Positions 26,319 to 34,867 of a stretch of 64,000 nucleotides of DNA are shown here, one piece after another. The first letter of the stretch is position 1, and each line of letters starts with the position of its first letter. A program made the position numbers and the translations under genes. The notes under the pieces are model-generated. The model saw nothing but the letters and a program-made list of their open reading frames with translations. It had not been told where the DNA came from and ran no database searches. The stretch comes from Hyphomicrobiales bacterium (lineage in GTDB: Bacteria > Pseudomonadota > Alphaproteobacteria > Rhizobiales > Rhizobiaceae): NCBI GenBank assembly GCA_900471605.1, contig UCEY01000009.1:1-64000 (forward strand). The letters are read 5' to 3'.

Positions 26319-27119
26319 ATGGCCCGCTCCGCCCTTCTCAATGTCATGGTTCAGGCTGCCCTCAAGGCAGGCAAGTCGCTTTCGCGAGATTTCGGCGAGG
26401 TGCAGAACCTGCAGGTTTCGGTGAAGGGCCCGGGCGATTTCGTGTCCCAGGCGGATATGAAGGCGGAGAAGATCGTCCGCGACGAGCTGATGAAGGCGCG
26501 TCCGACCTACGGTTTCCTCGGCGAGGAGAGCGATGAACTGAAGGGTACCGACGGCGCGCATCGCTGGATCGTCGATCCGCTCGACGGCACCACCAACTTC
26601 CTGCACGGCATTCCGCAGTTCGCGGTGTCGATCGCGCTCGAGCGCAATGGCGAAGTCGTTGCCGGCGTGGTGTTCAACCCGGCGACGGACGAGCTGTTCA
26701 CCGCCGAAAAAGGCGGCGGCGCCTTCATGAACGACCGCCGCATCCGGGTCGCCGCGCGCCGCGTGCTGTCGGATTGCGTTATCGGCTGCGGCCTGCCGCA
26801 TCTTGGCCGCGGCAACCACGGCAAGTTCCTGGTCGAACTGCGCCATGTGATGGGCGAAGTGGCCGGCATGCGCAGTTTCGGCGCCGCCGCTCTCGACCTT
26901 GCCTATGTGGCCGCCGGCCGTCTCGACGGTTTCTGGGAAACCGACCTTATGCCGTGGGACATGGCCGCCGGCCTGATCCTGATCCGCGAGGCAGGCGGCT
27001 TCGTTTCGGACATGAAGGGCACGACCGACATCTTCGGCAGCGCCAATCTCGTCGCAGGCAACGAGCTTATCCAGAAGGCGCTGGTCGAAGTCGCCAACCG
27101 GCCCATTCCGACCCGTTGA
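26319..27119 (+). CDS. suhB: Inositol monophosphatase family protein
   Basis: Lithium-sensitive phosphatase fold, 266 residues. Metal-binding motifs are complete: GFLGEESDE (Glu), WIVDPLDGTTNFLHGIPQF (Asp-Pro-Leu-Asp-Gly-Thr) and FWETDLMPWDMAAGLILIRE (Trp-Asp). These define inositol monophosphatase/SuhB proteins, which dephosphorylate inositol-1-phosphate and in enterobacteria also bind RNA polymerase. An inverted repeat GTCCCG/CGGGAC at 26274-26298 lies in the leader. The gene is 147 bp upstream of the stator-like pair on the same strand. Confidence 0.9.
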   Translation: MARSALLNVMVQAALKAGKSLSRDFGEVQNLQVSVKGPGDFVSQADMKAEKIVRDELMKARPTYGFLGEESDELKGTDGAHRWIVDPLDGTTNFLHGIPQFAVSIALERNGEVVAGVVFNPATDELFTAEKGGGAFMNDRRIRVAARRVLSDCVIGCGLPHLGRGNHGKFLVELRHVMGEVAGMRSFGAAALDLAYVAAGRLDGFWETDLMPWDMAAGLILIREAGGFVSDMKGTTDIFGSANLVAGNELIQKALVEVANRPIPTR

Positions 27120-27265
27120 CCGGCCCGCTGAGGTATTTTTGCGCCACCGGGCGGCTTAGATCTTCCGTACTCGATAGCTGACTGTTTTCCGAAGCTTCCG
27201 CACTTCAATTCGTCGCAATTTTCAACTAGCCTCCGGCGCGCAGACTACCGGAGGCGAAGCATATT

Positions 27266-28318
27266 ATGGCGAATGCGACAGTGGACGATTTGGACGCGTC
27301 TGAAACGGGCCGCGGCGGCTATGCCTACAAACTCTCCAATCCGGCTTCGTTTTTATGGACGATGCTGATCTTCCTGATCATCGTCGGTTTCGTCGCTTCC
27401 ATCCTCTACCGCCAGGCCGCCCACGCCTTCCAGACCAATCCGGGCCTGAACAGCCTCATTCTCGGCGTTCTCCTGATCGGCGTCCTCCTGGTCTTCAACC
27501 AGGTGATCGCGCTGATGCCGGAAGTGCGCTGGTTCAACTCCTTCCGCGCCGCCGGCAGCGCCGACAAGGTCGGCCGCGAGCCGCGCCTGCTCGCGCCGAT
27601 GCGCACGCTGATCGGCGGCCGCCGCAAGATGGCGTTGTCGACCAACGCCTTCCGCTCGATCCTCGATTCGATCGGCACGCGCCTCGACGAATCACGCGAC
27701 ACGTCGCGGTACTTGATCGGCCTGCTCGTCTTCCTCGGCCTGCTGGGCACGTTCTGGGGCCTCATTGAAACGATCGGCTCGATCAGCAACGTCATCGGGG
27801 CGCTCGATCCGAATTCCGGCAGTTCCAACGATGTGCTCGCGGCCATCAAGAGCGGTCTTGCCCAGCCGCTCTCCGGCATGGGCACGGCGTTCTCGTCGTC
27901 GCTGCTCGGCCTTTCCGGCTCGCTGATATTGGGCTTTCTCGACCTGCAGGCCGGCCGTGCCCAGAACCGCTTCTATACGGAACTGGAAAACTGGCTGTCC
28001 TCGGTGACCGATCTCGGATCGGACATGCCGCCGGTCGTCGCCGAAACCATCGCGAGCGGCTCCTCCGACGATATCAGGGCGCTGACCGAACAGCTGCGCG
28101 CTCTGGCTTCCGCCCAGACCAAGGGGCCGGTCGATGCCCAGCAGAACGAACGGTCGCTGTCGGCCATGGCCAATCTCGCCGAGGGCATTCAGGGCCTGGT
28201 AAAGAACATGCGCAACGAACAGCAGATGCTGCGCGACTGGATCGAGGCGCAACAGGAAGAATCAAAGGCGCTTCGCCGCACGCTCGACCGGCTTTCCGAC
28301 AAGATCGGGGGGAAGTAA
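27266..28318 (+). CDS. MotA/TolQ/ExbB-like proton-channel protein
   Basis: 350 residues. Four membrane segments fit the MotA-type topology: roughly 28-48, 63-83, 148-171 and 201-226. The last two carry the conserved core LLGTFWGLIETIGSISNVI and PLSGMGTAFSSSLLGLSGSL, as in MotA/ExbB TM3-TM4. A cytoplasmic loop of about 60 residues lies between TM2 and TM3, and a helical, Gln-rich tail of about 120 residues follows TM4. It is separated by three bases from a MotB/OmpA-like gene and so makes a two-protein, probably ion-driven, cell-wall-linked stator. No flagellar, Tol or TonB gene is near. The function of this pair is not known to me. Confidence 0.82.
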   Translation: MANATVDDLDASETGRGGYAYKLSNPASFLWTMLIFLIIVGFVASILYRQAAHAFQTNPGLNSLILGVLLIGVLLVFNQVIALMPEVRWFNSFRAAGSADKVGREPRLLAPMRTLIGGRRKMALSTNAFRSILDSIGTRLDESRDTSRYLIGLLVFLGLLGTFWGLIETIGSISNVIGALDPNSGSSNDVLAAIKSGLAQPLSGMGTAFSSSLLGLSGSLILGFLDLQAGRAQNRFYTELENWLSSVTDLGSDMPPVVAETIASGSSDDIRALTEQLRALASAQTKGPVDAQQNERSLSAMANLAEGIQGLVKNMRNEQQMLRDWIEAQQEESKALRRTLDRLSDKIGGK

Positions 28319-28321
28319 GCG

Positions 28322-29353
28322 ATGGCGCTCGGCAAGAACCGCCGTCGCGAGCGGGGGGTCGACTATTGGCCGGGTTTCGTGGATGCGCTTTCCACGCTGC
28401 TGCTCGCCATCATGTTCCTGCTTACGGTCTTCGTGCTGGCGCAGTTCCTGCTCAGCCGCGAAATCACCGGCCGCGACGAGGTGCTCAACCGGCTGAATGG
28501 CCAGATCGCCGAACTCACCCAGCTTCTGGCGCTCGAAAAGAGCAACAACCAGGATGCCGAGGATCAGCTGGCGAACCTGCAGTCGTCGCTCGCCACCGCC
28601 GAAGCCGACCGCTCGCGCCTGCAGCAGCTCCTGAACCAGGGAACCGGCAATAGCAGCGCCGCCAATGCCCGCATCGGCGACCTCACCAACCAGCTCAACC
28701 AGGAACAGCAGCTGAGCGCGCGCGCCGCAAGCCAGGTCGAGCTGCTCAACCAGCAGATCGCCGCCCTCCGTGCCCAGATCGCCGCCGTCGAACAGGCTCT
28801 GCAGGCCTCGGAAGCCAAGGACGCCTCTTCGCAGGCGCAGATCTCCGATCTCGGCCGGCGCCTCAACGTCGCGCTGGCGCAGCGCGTGCAGGAGCTCAAC
28901 CGCTACCGCTCGGACTTCTTCGGCCGGCTCAGGGAGATCCTGTCGGACCGGGAGAACATCCGCATCGTCGGCGACCGTTTCGTGTTCCAGTCGGAGGTGC
29001 TGTTCCCCGTCGGCGGCAACGAACTCGACCCGGCCGGACGGGTGGAGATGGACAAGCTCGCAGCCGCGCTTCTCGACCTTGCCAAGGAAATCCCGGCCGA
29101 GATCAACTGGGTGCTGCGCGTCGACGGCCATACCGACAATTCGCCGCTTTCCGGCACCGGCCGCTACCGGGACAACTGGGAGCTTTCCTCGGCCCGCGCC
29201 ACGTCGGTGGTCAAATACCTGATCTCCAAGGGCGTGCCGGCCAACCGGCTGGTCGCGGCCGGTTTCGGCGAGTTCCAGCCGATCGCGCCGGGCGATACGC
29301 CCGAGGCCCGCTCCCAGAACCGCCGCATCGAGCTGAAGCTCACCGAGCGGTAA
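28322..29353 (+). CDS. MotB/OmpA-like peptidoglycan-binding stator partner
   Basis: 343 residues. After a basic N-terminus, one membrane helix (WPGFVDALSTLLLAIMFLL) carries Asp21 at the place of the proton-binding Asp of MotB. Residues about 45-185 form a long coiled coil rich in Gln, Leu and Ala (QIAELTQLLALEKS, LLNQQIAALRAQIAAVEQAL). The C-terminal OmpA domain, about 220-343, holds LRVDGHTDNSPLSGTG, NWELSSARATSVVKYLI and the peptidoglycan-binding ending RSQNRRIELKL. The length of the periplasmic coil is greater than in MotB. With the preceding gene it should form a channel anchored to the wall. Confidence 0.85.
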   Translation: MALGKNRRRERGVDYWPGFVDALSTLLLAIMFLLTVFVLAQFLLSREITGRDEVLNRLNGQIAELTQLLALEKSNNQDAEDQLANLQSSLATAEADRSRLQQLLNQGTGNSSAANARIGDLTNQLNQEQQLSARAASQVELLNQQIAALRAQIAAVEQALQASEAKDASSQAQISDLGRRLNVALAQRVQELNRYRSDFFGRLREILSDRENIRIVGDRFVFQSEVLFPVGGNELDPAGRVEMDKLAAALLDLAKEIPAEINWVLRVDGHTDNSPLSGTGRYRDNWELSSARATSVVKYLISKGVPANRLVAAGFGEFQPIAPGDTPEARSQNRRIELKLTER

Positions 29354-29416
29354 ATCCGGCTATTTTCATATCGATAAAGGCCGTCGCATCGCAAGCGACG
29401 AGGAAGAACCCACGGA

Positions 29417-29635
29417 ATGGCCGAAGACAAGCCGGACATGGACGCCGTTATAAAGGCGGTCGCCGAAAGCCCCAGACGCGACAACAGCGCCTATCACAAG
29501 GCCATCGCCGAGGCGCGCCAGGCCTTCGAAGATGCCGAGGCAAAGCTTGGCGGGCCGGTCGAGGTGCGGACCAAGACCAAGATGAAGCGCAACGGCGACT
29601 ACGTGGTGAAATGGACGTTCAAGCGCCTGAAATAG
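29417..29635 (+). CDS. Small conserved hypothetical protein
   Basis: 72-residue basic protein starting at 29417. It has a helical first half (SAYHKAIAEARQAFEDAEAK) and a strand-like second half (VEVRTKTKMKRNGDYVVKWTF). No signal or membrane segment. I do not recognise the family. It follows the stator partner gene by 63 bp and could be its third cistron. Its 3' end overlaps the convergent glucan hydrolase gene by 17 bases, inside a palindrome. Confidence 0.6.
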   Translation: MAEDKPDMDAVIKAVAESPRRDNSAYHKAIAEARQAFEDAEAKLGGPVEVRTKTKMKRNGDYVVKWTFKRLK

Positions 29636-30902
29636 GCATTTCAGGCGTTATGGAATGGCCGGCCGACGTGAACCCCAAACGGCTGAGACCACGGCGAACC
29701 TCCGGCGCGTTCATGAACAGGCGCCACAGCAGACCGGATCGATAGTTCTCGATCATCGCGATGATCGGGCCCTGATCGATCGCGAGATAGGTGCCGGCCA
29801 CCCAGCCCGTCTTCGGGGCAAACGAATCGACAAAGCCGAATGCGCCGAGCAGCTTGCCGTCGCCATAATGAAGCAAGGCGCGCATGGCGCTTTCCGCCTC
29901 GGCAGGCAGGAAGGGGAAGCTCGAGAGGGCCGCGGTCGGGGCGATGACGCCGCGATCGAATGTCGGCGAATGGGCACCGTAACCCTGCGGCCCGTCGGAT
30001 GCGCTGAGGCCCCAGACCCCGGCACCGGCATAGTCGGGCACGGTCAAACAATAGTCGTGGTTGATGCGCGTATGCGCCACGGCCTGGTCGCGGTAGTTGC
30101 TGCAATAGCGGTCGCTCAGGCCCCGCGGATCCAGCGCGCAGAAGGAATAATGCGAGATGAACAGCGGCCCGCCATAGGGCTCGCCCAGCGGAAGCTTCGT
30201 TCCGAGATAGGTCTCGCCGTTCAGCATGGCGCCCGAGCGTGCCCAGCCCGCATGGTAGCTTTCCGGCCTGATCGGATGGGTGTCCGAGCCTGCCGCCAGG
30301 ACATAACAGGACAAGGCCTCGTTCCAGCCGCGGATCGGGAGGTTCATGGCCCAGCCGTAGTTCGGACTCCAGTGCCAGTAGAGAGCGTCGTCCTTGCCGC
30401 GGGTGAACCAGTCCCACTCCACTTCGTCGAACAATCGCGTGACATCCGCCCGCAATTTCTCTTCGCGGGTGGTCTCTCCGGCGAAATATTCCCGTGCGCA
30501 GATCAGCCCTTGCATCAGCAGCGTCGTTTCGACGAGGTCGCCGCCGTCGTCACGTCCTGAAAAGCGGATGACGTCGCTCGTGGAGCCGTCGATGAAATGC
30601 GCGAAGGCACCGTGGAAGGTCGGCGAATGCCTCAGGCGATCGATGATGGTCGATATGCGTGCGAGCGCTTGCGACCGCGTGATCCACTGGCGTTCGGAGG
30701 CGACGATGATGGCAAGCACCCCGAAGCCGACGCCGCTGATCGAAACCATATTCGGGGAGGGCGCGCCGGAGACAAAGCATTTGTCGAACGGCAGCCCCGA
30801 TTCGGGATGGGCACCGTCCCAGAAGAAGCGGAAGGTCCGGGACTGTATCTTGTCCAGGCAATCATCGAGGGACAGGCTGGGCGGCAGTTGACTGAAATTC
30901 AT
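29619..30902 (-). CDS. Glucoamylase-like / GH144-type beta-glucan hydrolase
   Basis: 427 residues from the start at 30902 (MNFSQLPPSLSL). The alpha/alpha-barrel 'glycoamylase' domain is visible throughout: SRTFRFFWDGAHPESGLPFD, SISGVGFGVLAIIVASERQW, GGDLVETTLLMQGLICAREY, YWHWSPNYGWAMNLPIRGWN, GGPLFISHYSFCALDPRGL and FVDSFAPKTGWVAGTYLAID. This is the pattern of the domain linked to CAZy family 144, whose characterised members cut beta-1,2-glucans, polymers made by rhizobia. No signal peptide is seen, so it would act in the cytoplasm. Activity is inferred from family only. Confidence 0.78.
   Translation of the reverse strand: MNFSQLPPSLSLDDCLDKIQSRTFRFFWDGAHPESGLPFDKCFVSGAPSPNMVSISGVGFGVLAIIVASERQWITRSQALARISTIIDRLRHSPTFHGAFAHFIDGSTSDVIRFSGRDDGGDLVETTLLMQGLICAREYFAGETTREEKLRADVTRLFDEVEWDWFTRGKDDALYWHWSPNYGWAMNLPIRGWNEALSCYVLAAGSDTHPIRPESYHAGWARSGAMLNGETYLGTKLPLGEPYGGPLFISHYSFCALDPRGLSDRYCSNYRDQAVAHTRINHDYCLTVPDYAGAGVWGLSASDGPQGYGAHSPTFDRGVIAPTAALSSFPFLPAEAESAMRALLHYGDGKLLGAFGFVDSFAPKTGWVAGTYLAIDQGPIIAMIENYRSGLLWRLFMNAPEVRRGLSRLGFTSAGHSITPEMPISGA
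29624..29647. terminator. Palindrome over the ends of two converging genes
   Basis: A perfect 10-bp inverted repeat (CGCCTGAAAT / ATTTCAGGCG) with a 4-base loop AGGC covers the stop codon of the + gene (29633-29635) and the last codons of the - gene. It could act as a bidirectional terminator within coding sequence, although neither side has a long T run. Confidence 0.5.
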
Positions 30903-31022
30903 GGACCTCGAGCTTCTGGCGGCAATAGTATACGCGATACTGGCGGTTCTGCGATAGGTAGGCACTCTGCCCGCCCGGTTCACGTCCAGCCTGGACCGGG
31001 CGAAACACGTTGGCGTGAAGGA

Positions 31023-32819
31023 TCAGAGCGCGGCGGCGCTCTGCCGTTCGATGTCGTGGAACTGCAGGCGGGCGAGCTTGGCGTAGAGCCCTCCCTCGGC
31101 GATCAGGCTCTGATGCGTGCCTTCCTCGACGATCCGCCCATCTTCCAGAACCAGGATGCGATCGGCCTTCAGCACCGTCGCCAGCCGGTGGGCGATGACC
31201 AGCGTGGTGCGGTTCTGCATCAGTCCGTCGAGCGCCTTCTGGACCAGCGTTTCGCTTTCGGCATCGAGCGCCGAGGTCGCCTCGTCGAGCAGCAGGACGG
31301 GGGCGTCCTTCAATATGGCGCGGGCAATCGCGATGCGCTGGCGCTGGCCGCCGGAAAGGGTGATGCCGCGTTCGCCGGCCATGGTGTCGTAGCCGTTGTC
31401 GAGCTTGGAGATGAACTCGTCGGCCTGGGCGGCCATCGCCGCGGCACGGACCGCCTCTCGGCTTGCGTCCGGTGCGCCGAAAGCGATGTTGTCGTGGATC
31501 GATGCGGCGAAAATGGTCACGTCCTGGGGCACGATGGCGAGGCGCGAGCGCAGGTCGGCAAGCTTTGCCTGGCGCAGGTCGATACCGTCGAGCTTCACCG
31601 TGCCGGCGGAGGGATCGTAGAAGCGCAGCAGCAGCGAGAAGATCGTGCTCTTGCCGGCGCCGGACGGCCCGACGATCGCCACCGTCTCGCCGGACCTCAC
31701 CTTGAGCGACAGCGAATTGAGCGTGATGGCGCTGACGCGGGCGGGATAGGCGAAGGAGACCGTCTCGAACTCGACTTCGCCACGCGACGGGGAGGGGAGC
31801 GCGACCGGATTTTCGGCATCGCGAATGGCCGGGACCTCGTGCAAGAGCTCGGTCAGTCGCTCGGCGGCGCCGCCGGCTGCGGAAAGCTCGCCCCAGACTT
31901 CCGAAAGCTGGCCGAGCGAGCTGGCGGCGATTACCGAATAAAGCACGAACTGGCCAAGCGTTCCGGCGGTCATGGTGCCGGCCAGCACGCTCTGGGCGCC
32001 GTACCAGAGCACGCCGACGATGCTGCCGAAAACGAGAAGAATGCCGAACCCGGTCAACAGCGCACGGGCCTTGATGGCGGTGCGGGCGGCATCATAGGCG
32101 CTTTCGACCGTGCTGCCGTAACGGCCGTTGGCGGTTTTCTCGCCGCCGAAGGCCTGGACGGTGCGGGTGGCGCCGATCACCTCGGACGCGAAGGCCGAGG
32201 TCTGGGCGAGCGTGTCCTGGGCGGCGCGGGAGCGTTTTCTGACCGAGCGGCCGAAGCCGACCAGCGGAAACACGATCAGCGGGATGGCGCCGAGCACCAG
32301 CGCGGAAAGCCGCGGGCTCGTATAGATCATCATGCCCATCGCGCCGAGACAGAGGATGGTGTTTCGCAGCGCCTGCGAGGCGGCGGAGCCGAAAGCGGAC
32401 TTGATCTGGGTCGTGTCGGCGGTCAGCCGCGAGACGATCTCGCCCGACTGGTTGACGTCGAAGAAGGACGGCGACAGCGACGTCACATGCGAAAACACCT
32501 CGCGGCGGAGGTCGGCCACGACCCGTTCGCCGATGGTGATGACGTAGTAGTAGCGCATGGCGCTGGCGACGGCGAGCAGCGCTGCCAATGCCAGCAGCAT
32601 GCCAAAGTAGTTGTTGATGAAATGGCCGTCGGAAGAGGCAAAGCCATGGTCGACCATGCGGCGCACGGCGAGCGGCAGGGCAAGCGTGGTTGCGGCTGCG
32701 AGCACGAGGAAAACGATTGCCGCGGCGACCATCGAACGATAACGGGCAAGATAGGGAAGGAGCCTTGCAAGCGGTCTTAGGGCTCTGCCTCTCGGCTGGT
32801 TTTCTCGGGCGTCTGCCAC
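31023..32819 (-). CDS. ABC exporter, fused permease and ATPase (MsbA-like)
   Basis: 598 residues, one transmembrane domain fused to one nucleotide-binding domain, working as a homodimer. Six helices occupy residues 1-320. The ATPase has Walker A GPSGAGKST, the Q-loop in IVPQDVTIFA, signature LSGGQRQRIAIARAIL, Walker B VLLLDEATSALD and the switch His in IAHRLATV. The NBD opens VEFETVSFAYP. This organisation is shared by MsbA and multidrug or lipid exporters; substrate unknown. The gene is divergent from rpmE across about 190 bp. Confidence 0.9.
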   Translation of the reverse strand: MADARENQPRGRALRPLARLLPYLARYRSMVAAAIVFLVLAAATTLALPLAVRRMVDHGFASSDGHFINNYFGMLLALAALLAVASAMRYYYVITIGERVVADLRREVFSHVTSLSPSFFDVNQSGEIVSRLTADTTQIKSAFGSAASQALRNTILCLGAMGMMIYTSPRLSALVLGAIPLIVFPLVGFGRSVRKRSRAAQDTLAQTSAFASEVIGATRTVQAFGGEKTANGRYGSTVESAYDAARTAIKARALLTGFGILLVFGSIVGVLWYGAQSVLAGTMTAGTLGQFVLYSVIAASSLGQLSEVWGELSAAGGAAERLTELLHEVPAIRDAENPVALPSPSRGEVEFETVSFAYPARVSAITLNSLSLKVRSGETVAIVGPSGAGKSTIFSLLLRFYDPSAGTVKLDGIDLRQAKLADLRSRLAIVPQDVTIFAASIHDNIAFGAPDASREAVRAAAMAAQADEFISKLDNGYDTMAGERGITLSGGQRQRIAIARAILKDAPVLLLDEATSALDAESETLVQKALDGLMQNRTTLVIAHRLATVLKADRILVLEDGRIVEEGTHQSLIAEGGLYAKLARLQFHDIERQSAAAL

Positions 32820-33006
32820 GTCATCTCCATAGGCTCGAAAGGCTCATTTCTCGGCCTTGCGGGTACTTGTACTTCCGGCGACCTTCCTGTATAGGCTCCG
32901 CATCGAATTGGGAAGCCGTGACCAGACCGGTCTGCGGCTTCATTTATTAAAGAGGCCTCTCGCTCGCAATTGCGACAAATGGACCTCGCAGCGCAGGAAT
33001 ATCGAC

Positions 33007-33228
33007 ATGAAGGCTGGCATCCATCCGCAATACCACGTGATCAAGGTGGTCATGACCGACGGCACCGAATACGAAACCCGCTCGACCTGGGGTTCGGAAG
33101 GCGCAACCATGAACCTGGAAATCGACCCCAAGTCCCATCCGGCTTGGACGGGCGGCAACCAGCAGCTCATGGACCGCGGCGGCCGCGTTTCCAAGTTCAA
33201 CAAGCGTTTCGGCGGCCTCGGCCTCTAA
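33007..33228 (+). CDS. rpmE: Ribosomal protein bL31
   Basis: 73-residue protein, [19 protein letters not shown] then [20 protein letters not shown] and [14 protein letters not shown]. It lacks the zinc-binding Cys residues and is the C-minus form usual in Rhizobiales. The start at 33007 follows GCAGGAA. A terminator lies 28 bp after the stop. Confidence 0.95.
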   Translation: MKAGIHPQYHVIKVVMTDGTEYETRSTWGSEGATMNLEIDPKSHPAWTGGNQQLMDRGGRVSKFNKRFGGLGL

Positions 33229-33255
33229 TACGCTTCTTGGCGGACAAGATAGGAA

Positions 33256-33283
33256 GAGCCTGGCGCGAGCCGGGCTTTTTTCG
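33256..33283 (+). terminator. Terminator after rpmE
   Basis: AGCCTGGC, loop GCGA, GCCGGGCT (one G-T pair) followed by TTTTTCG. Confidence 0.85.
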
Positions 33284-33309
33284 TTTCTCGTATTTGACGG
33301 GGGGAGCCG

Positions 33310-33837
33310 TTGAAGGGACAGTCCGATATTCCGGCAGCATTCCGGCGGATCGTGATCACGGGCAATGGCGGTTCCGGCAAGACCTGGCTGGCGCGGCGGC
33401 TGGCAGAGCCGCTCGGCCTGCCGCTCGTTCACCTCGACGACGTGCATTGGGAACCGGGCCGCTACGGGATCTCACGCGACAGAGCGGTCGTGCGCGAGGA
33501 TGTCCGGACGATAGCAGCGGGTGAGGCCTGGCTGATCGAAGGTGTCTATGGCCTTTATGTCGATATCGCACTGCCGAGGACGACGACGCTGATCTGGCTT
33601 GATCTGAGCGAAGAGGAATGCGTGGCGAACATCATGCGCCGTGGCATCCAGGGCGGCGAAAGCCAGGAATCGTTCGACGGTCTGGTGAAATGGGTGCAGG
33701 AATACAGAACCCGAAAGAACAATTGGAATTCGTTCGACGGCCATCTGAAGCTTTTTGAAAGCTTTTCAGGCGAGAAGGCCCGGCTGACGAACAGGGCCGA
33801 GGTCGATGCCTATGCGGGGCGCCTCTTGCAGGCATGA
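33310..33837 (+). CDS. Small P-loop kinase-like protein (FlaR/adenylate kinase type)
   Basis: 175 residues. Walker A is GNGGSGKTWLARRLAE at the N-terminus after IVITG, then LVHLDDVHWEPGRYG, a substrate-side segment, and the strand TTTLIWLDLSEEECVANIMRRG. This is the arrangement of small nucleotide kinase-like proteins often annotated as 'topology modulation' or adenylate-kinase-like. No ATG is in frame before the P-loop, so TTG at 33310 preceded by GGGGGAG is used. Substrate unknown. It lies just past the rpmE terminator, converging with rcdA. Confidence 0.7.
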   Translation: MKGQSDIPAAFRRIVITGNGGSGKTWLARRLAEPLGLPLVHLDDVHWEPGRYGISRDRAVVREDVRTIAAGEAWLIEGVYGLYVDIALPRTTTLIWLDLSEEECVANIMRRGIQGGESQESFDGLVKWVQEYRTRKNNWNSFDGHLKLFESFSGEKARLTNRAEVDAYAGRLLQA

Positions 33838-33866
33838 AAAAGCCGGCGCAGAGGGCACCGGCTTTG
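33838..33866. terminator. Bidirectional terminator between P-loop gene and rcdA
   Basis: AAAAGCCGG and CCGGCTTTG arms around a GC-rich loop, with A run on one side and T run on the other. It lies between two convergent stops (33837 and 33889). Confidence 0.75.
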
Positions 33867-33888
33867 ATCCTGGCGAAAAAAGGGCTTA

Positions 33889-34401
33889 TCAGCTGCCGAA
33901 GGCGGTGCGCAGAAGGCTGAGCTGGGCGCGGACGCTGTTTTCGTTGTCCGGCAGCACGGCCGCGTCGGCCGAGCGGTAGATTTCGCGGTCGAGAATGGCG
34001 ACGCGGTTCTGGAGGCGCAGCGAACGCTCGACGAGGTCGCGGAAACCTTCCGGCAGATCGAGCCAGCCCGGAGCATTGCGGTCGACGTTGAAGCCGTCGA
34101 GACGGACCTTGCTCTTTTCCGACATCACCTGTTCGCGGCTCATCTCGCCATTGTTGACGGCGCGCTGCAGAAGCAGCCAGGAGGCCATCTGCATGAGGCG
34201 GGTGGTGAGCCGCATGGACTCGGCTGCGTAAAGGACGGATGCCATGCGCGGCAGAACCTTGGAAGCGGCGCGGCCGGTACCGTCGAGGTAGCTCGCGGTC
34301 TCCTCGACCAGCGACATGCCCTCGGAGTACAGAGCCTTGAACTGCGAAGACGCAGCGGCGCGGCCTGCAAAACTTACGGTATTCAATCCCTGTTCGGACA
34401 T
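33889..34401 (-). CDS. rcdA: RcdA-like protein (DUF1465)
   Basis: 170 residues of the DUF1465/RcdA family. In Caulobacter, RcdA is an adaptor that helps deliver the cell-cycle regulator CtrA and other substrates to the ClpXP protease. The helical-bundle pattern is seen: FKALYSEGMSLVEETASYLD, ASVLYAAESMRLTTRLMQMA, WLLLQRAVNNGEMSREQV, GWLDLPEGFRDLVERSLRLQ and RVAILDREIYRSAD. The start at 34401 has AGGA ten bases upstream, better placed than the ATG at 34410. Monocistronic by context. CtrA control of this gene is possible but I do not see a clear full-length CtrA box. Confidence 0.75.
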   Translation of the reverse strand: MSEQGLNTVSFAGRAAASSQFKALYSEGMSLVEETASYLDGTGRAASKVLPRMASVLYAAESMRLTTRLMQMASWLLLQRAVNNGEMSREQVMSEKSKVRLDGFNVDRNAPGWLDLPEGFRDLVERSLRLQNRVAILDREIYRSADAAVLPDNENSVRAQLSLLRTAFGS

Positions 34402-34687
34402 CGAGATCATCCTGCTTAACGCAATCACATTCAGGCAATGACAACGGCGGATAAAAGTTCCCATGCCGTTCTGATGGCTTGAAGATGATACTTATAATGG
34501 AAATCCGCAAGGCGTTTCTTAAGGAAAGGTTAATACCCACAAGAAGTGGTAAACGGCCACCATGTTCCTGAAATGAGACGCATTTCACGCCCCAATACAG
34601 GACTTTGTTGCTCTGGGAAAGCCGGCAGAAAAACGTTGGCCTTGCAACGCGCGCGGCAAGACATGGGACCGGGCCGGCAAGGTCCCA

Positions 34688-34800
34688 AAAAAGAAGAGCC
34701 GCGGAAAGGCGGCTCTCAAGGTAAAACAGGGAGAAATCAGACCATTCGCCGAATGGTGAAACTGTCTGAGTCCAGGAAGCCTGAACGTCCCCATATTCTC
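34688..34800 (-). ncRNA. Candidate small RNA, about 105 nt
   Basis: The 466-bp gap between rcdA and the DUF1192 gene has no credible protein gene, but on the minus strand it reads like an sRNA locus. An AT-rich promoter-like stretch (34800-34845, with TTAAGAC and, about 19 bases on, GAATAT) is followed by three hairpins: TTCAGG/CCTGGA near 34785, ACCATTC/GAATGGT (34741-34757, with an outer TCAG/CTGA), and AGAGCCGC/GCGGCTCT ending in TCTTTTTT at about 34690, a good terminator. Between the last two is an exposed pyrimidine stretch, TTTCTCCCTG, able to pair with ribosome sites. Boundaries are estimates. Confidence 0.5.
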
Positions 34801-34867
34801 AGATGATGATTAATATAGTCTTAAAATTAAGCAGAAATACTTAGCATTCTTCGCTGCGGTCCGGCGT

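Noticed and set aside
27266..29353. Full Zorya defence system
   Set aside because: Only ZorA/ZorB-like parts exist. The neighbours are suhB, a 72-residue protein and a glucan hydrolase; no ZorC, ZorD helicase or ZorE nuclease is near, so only the orphan stator is reported.
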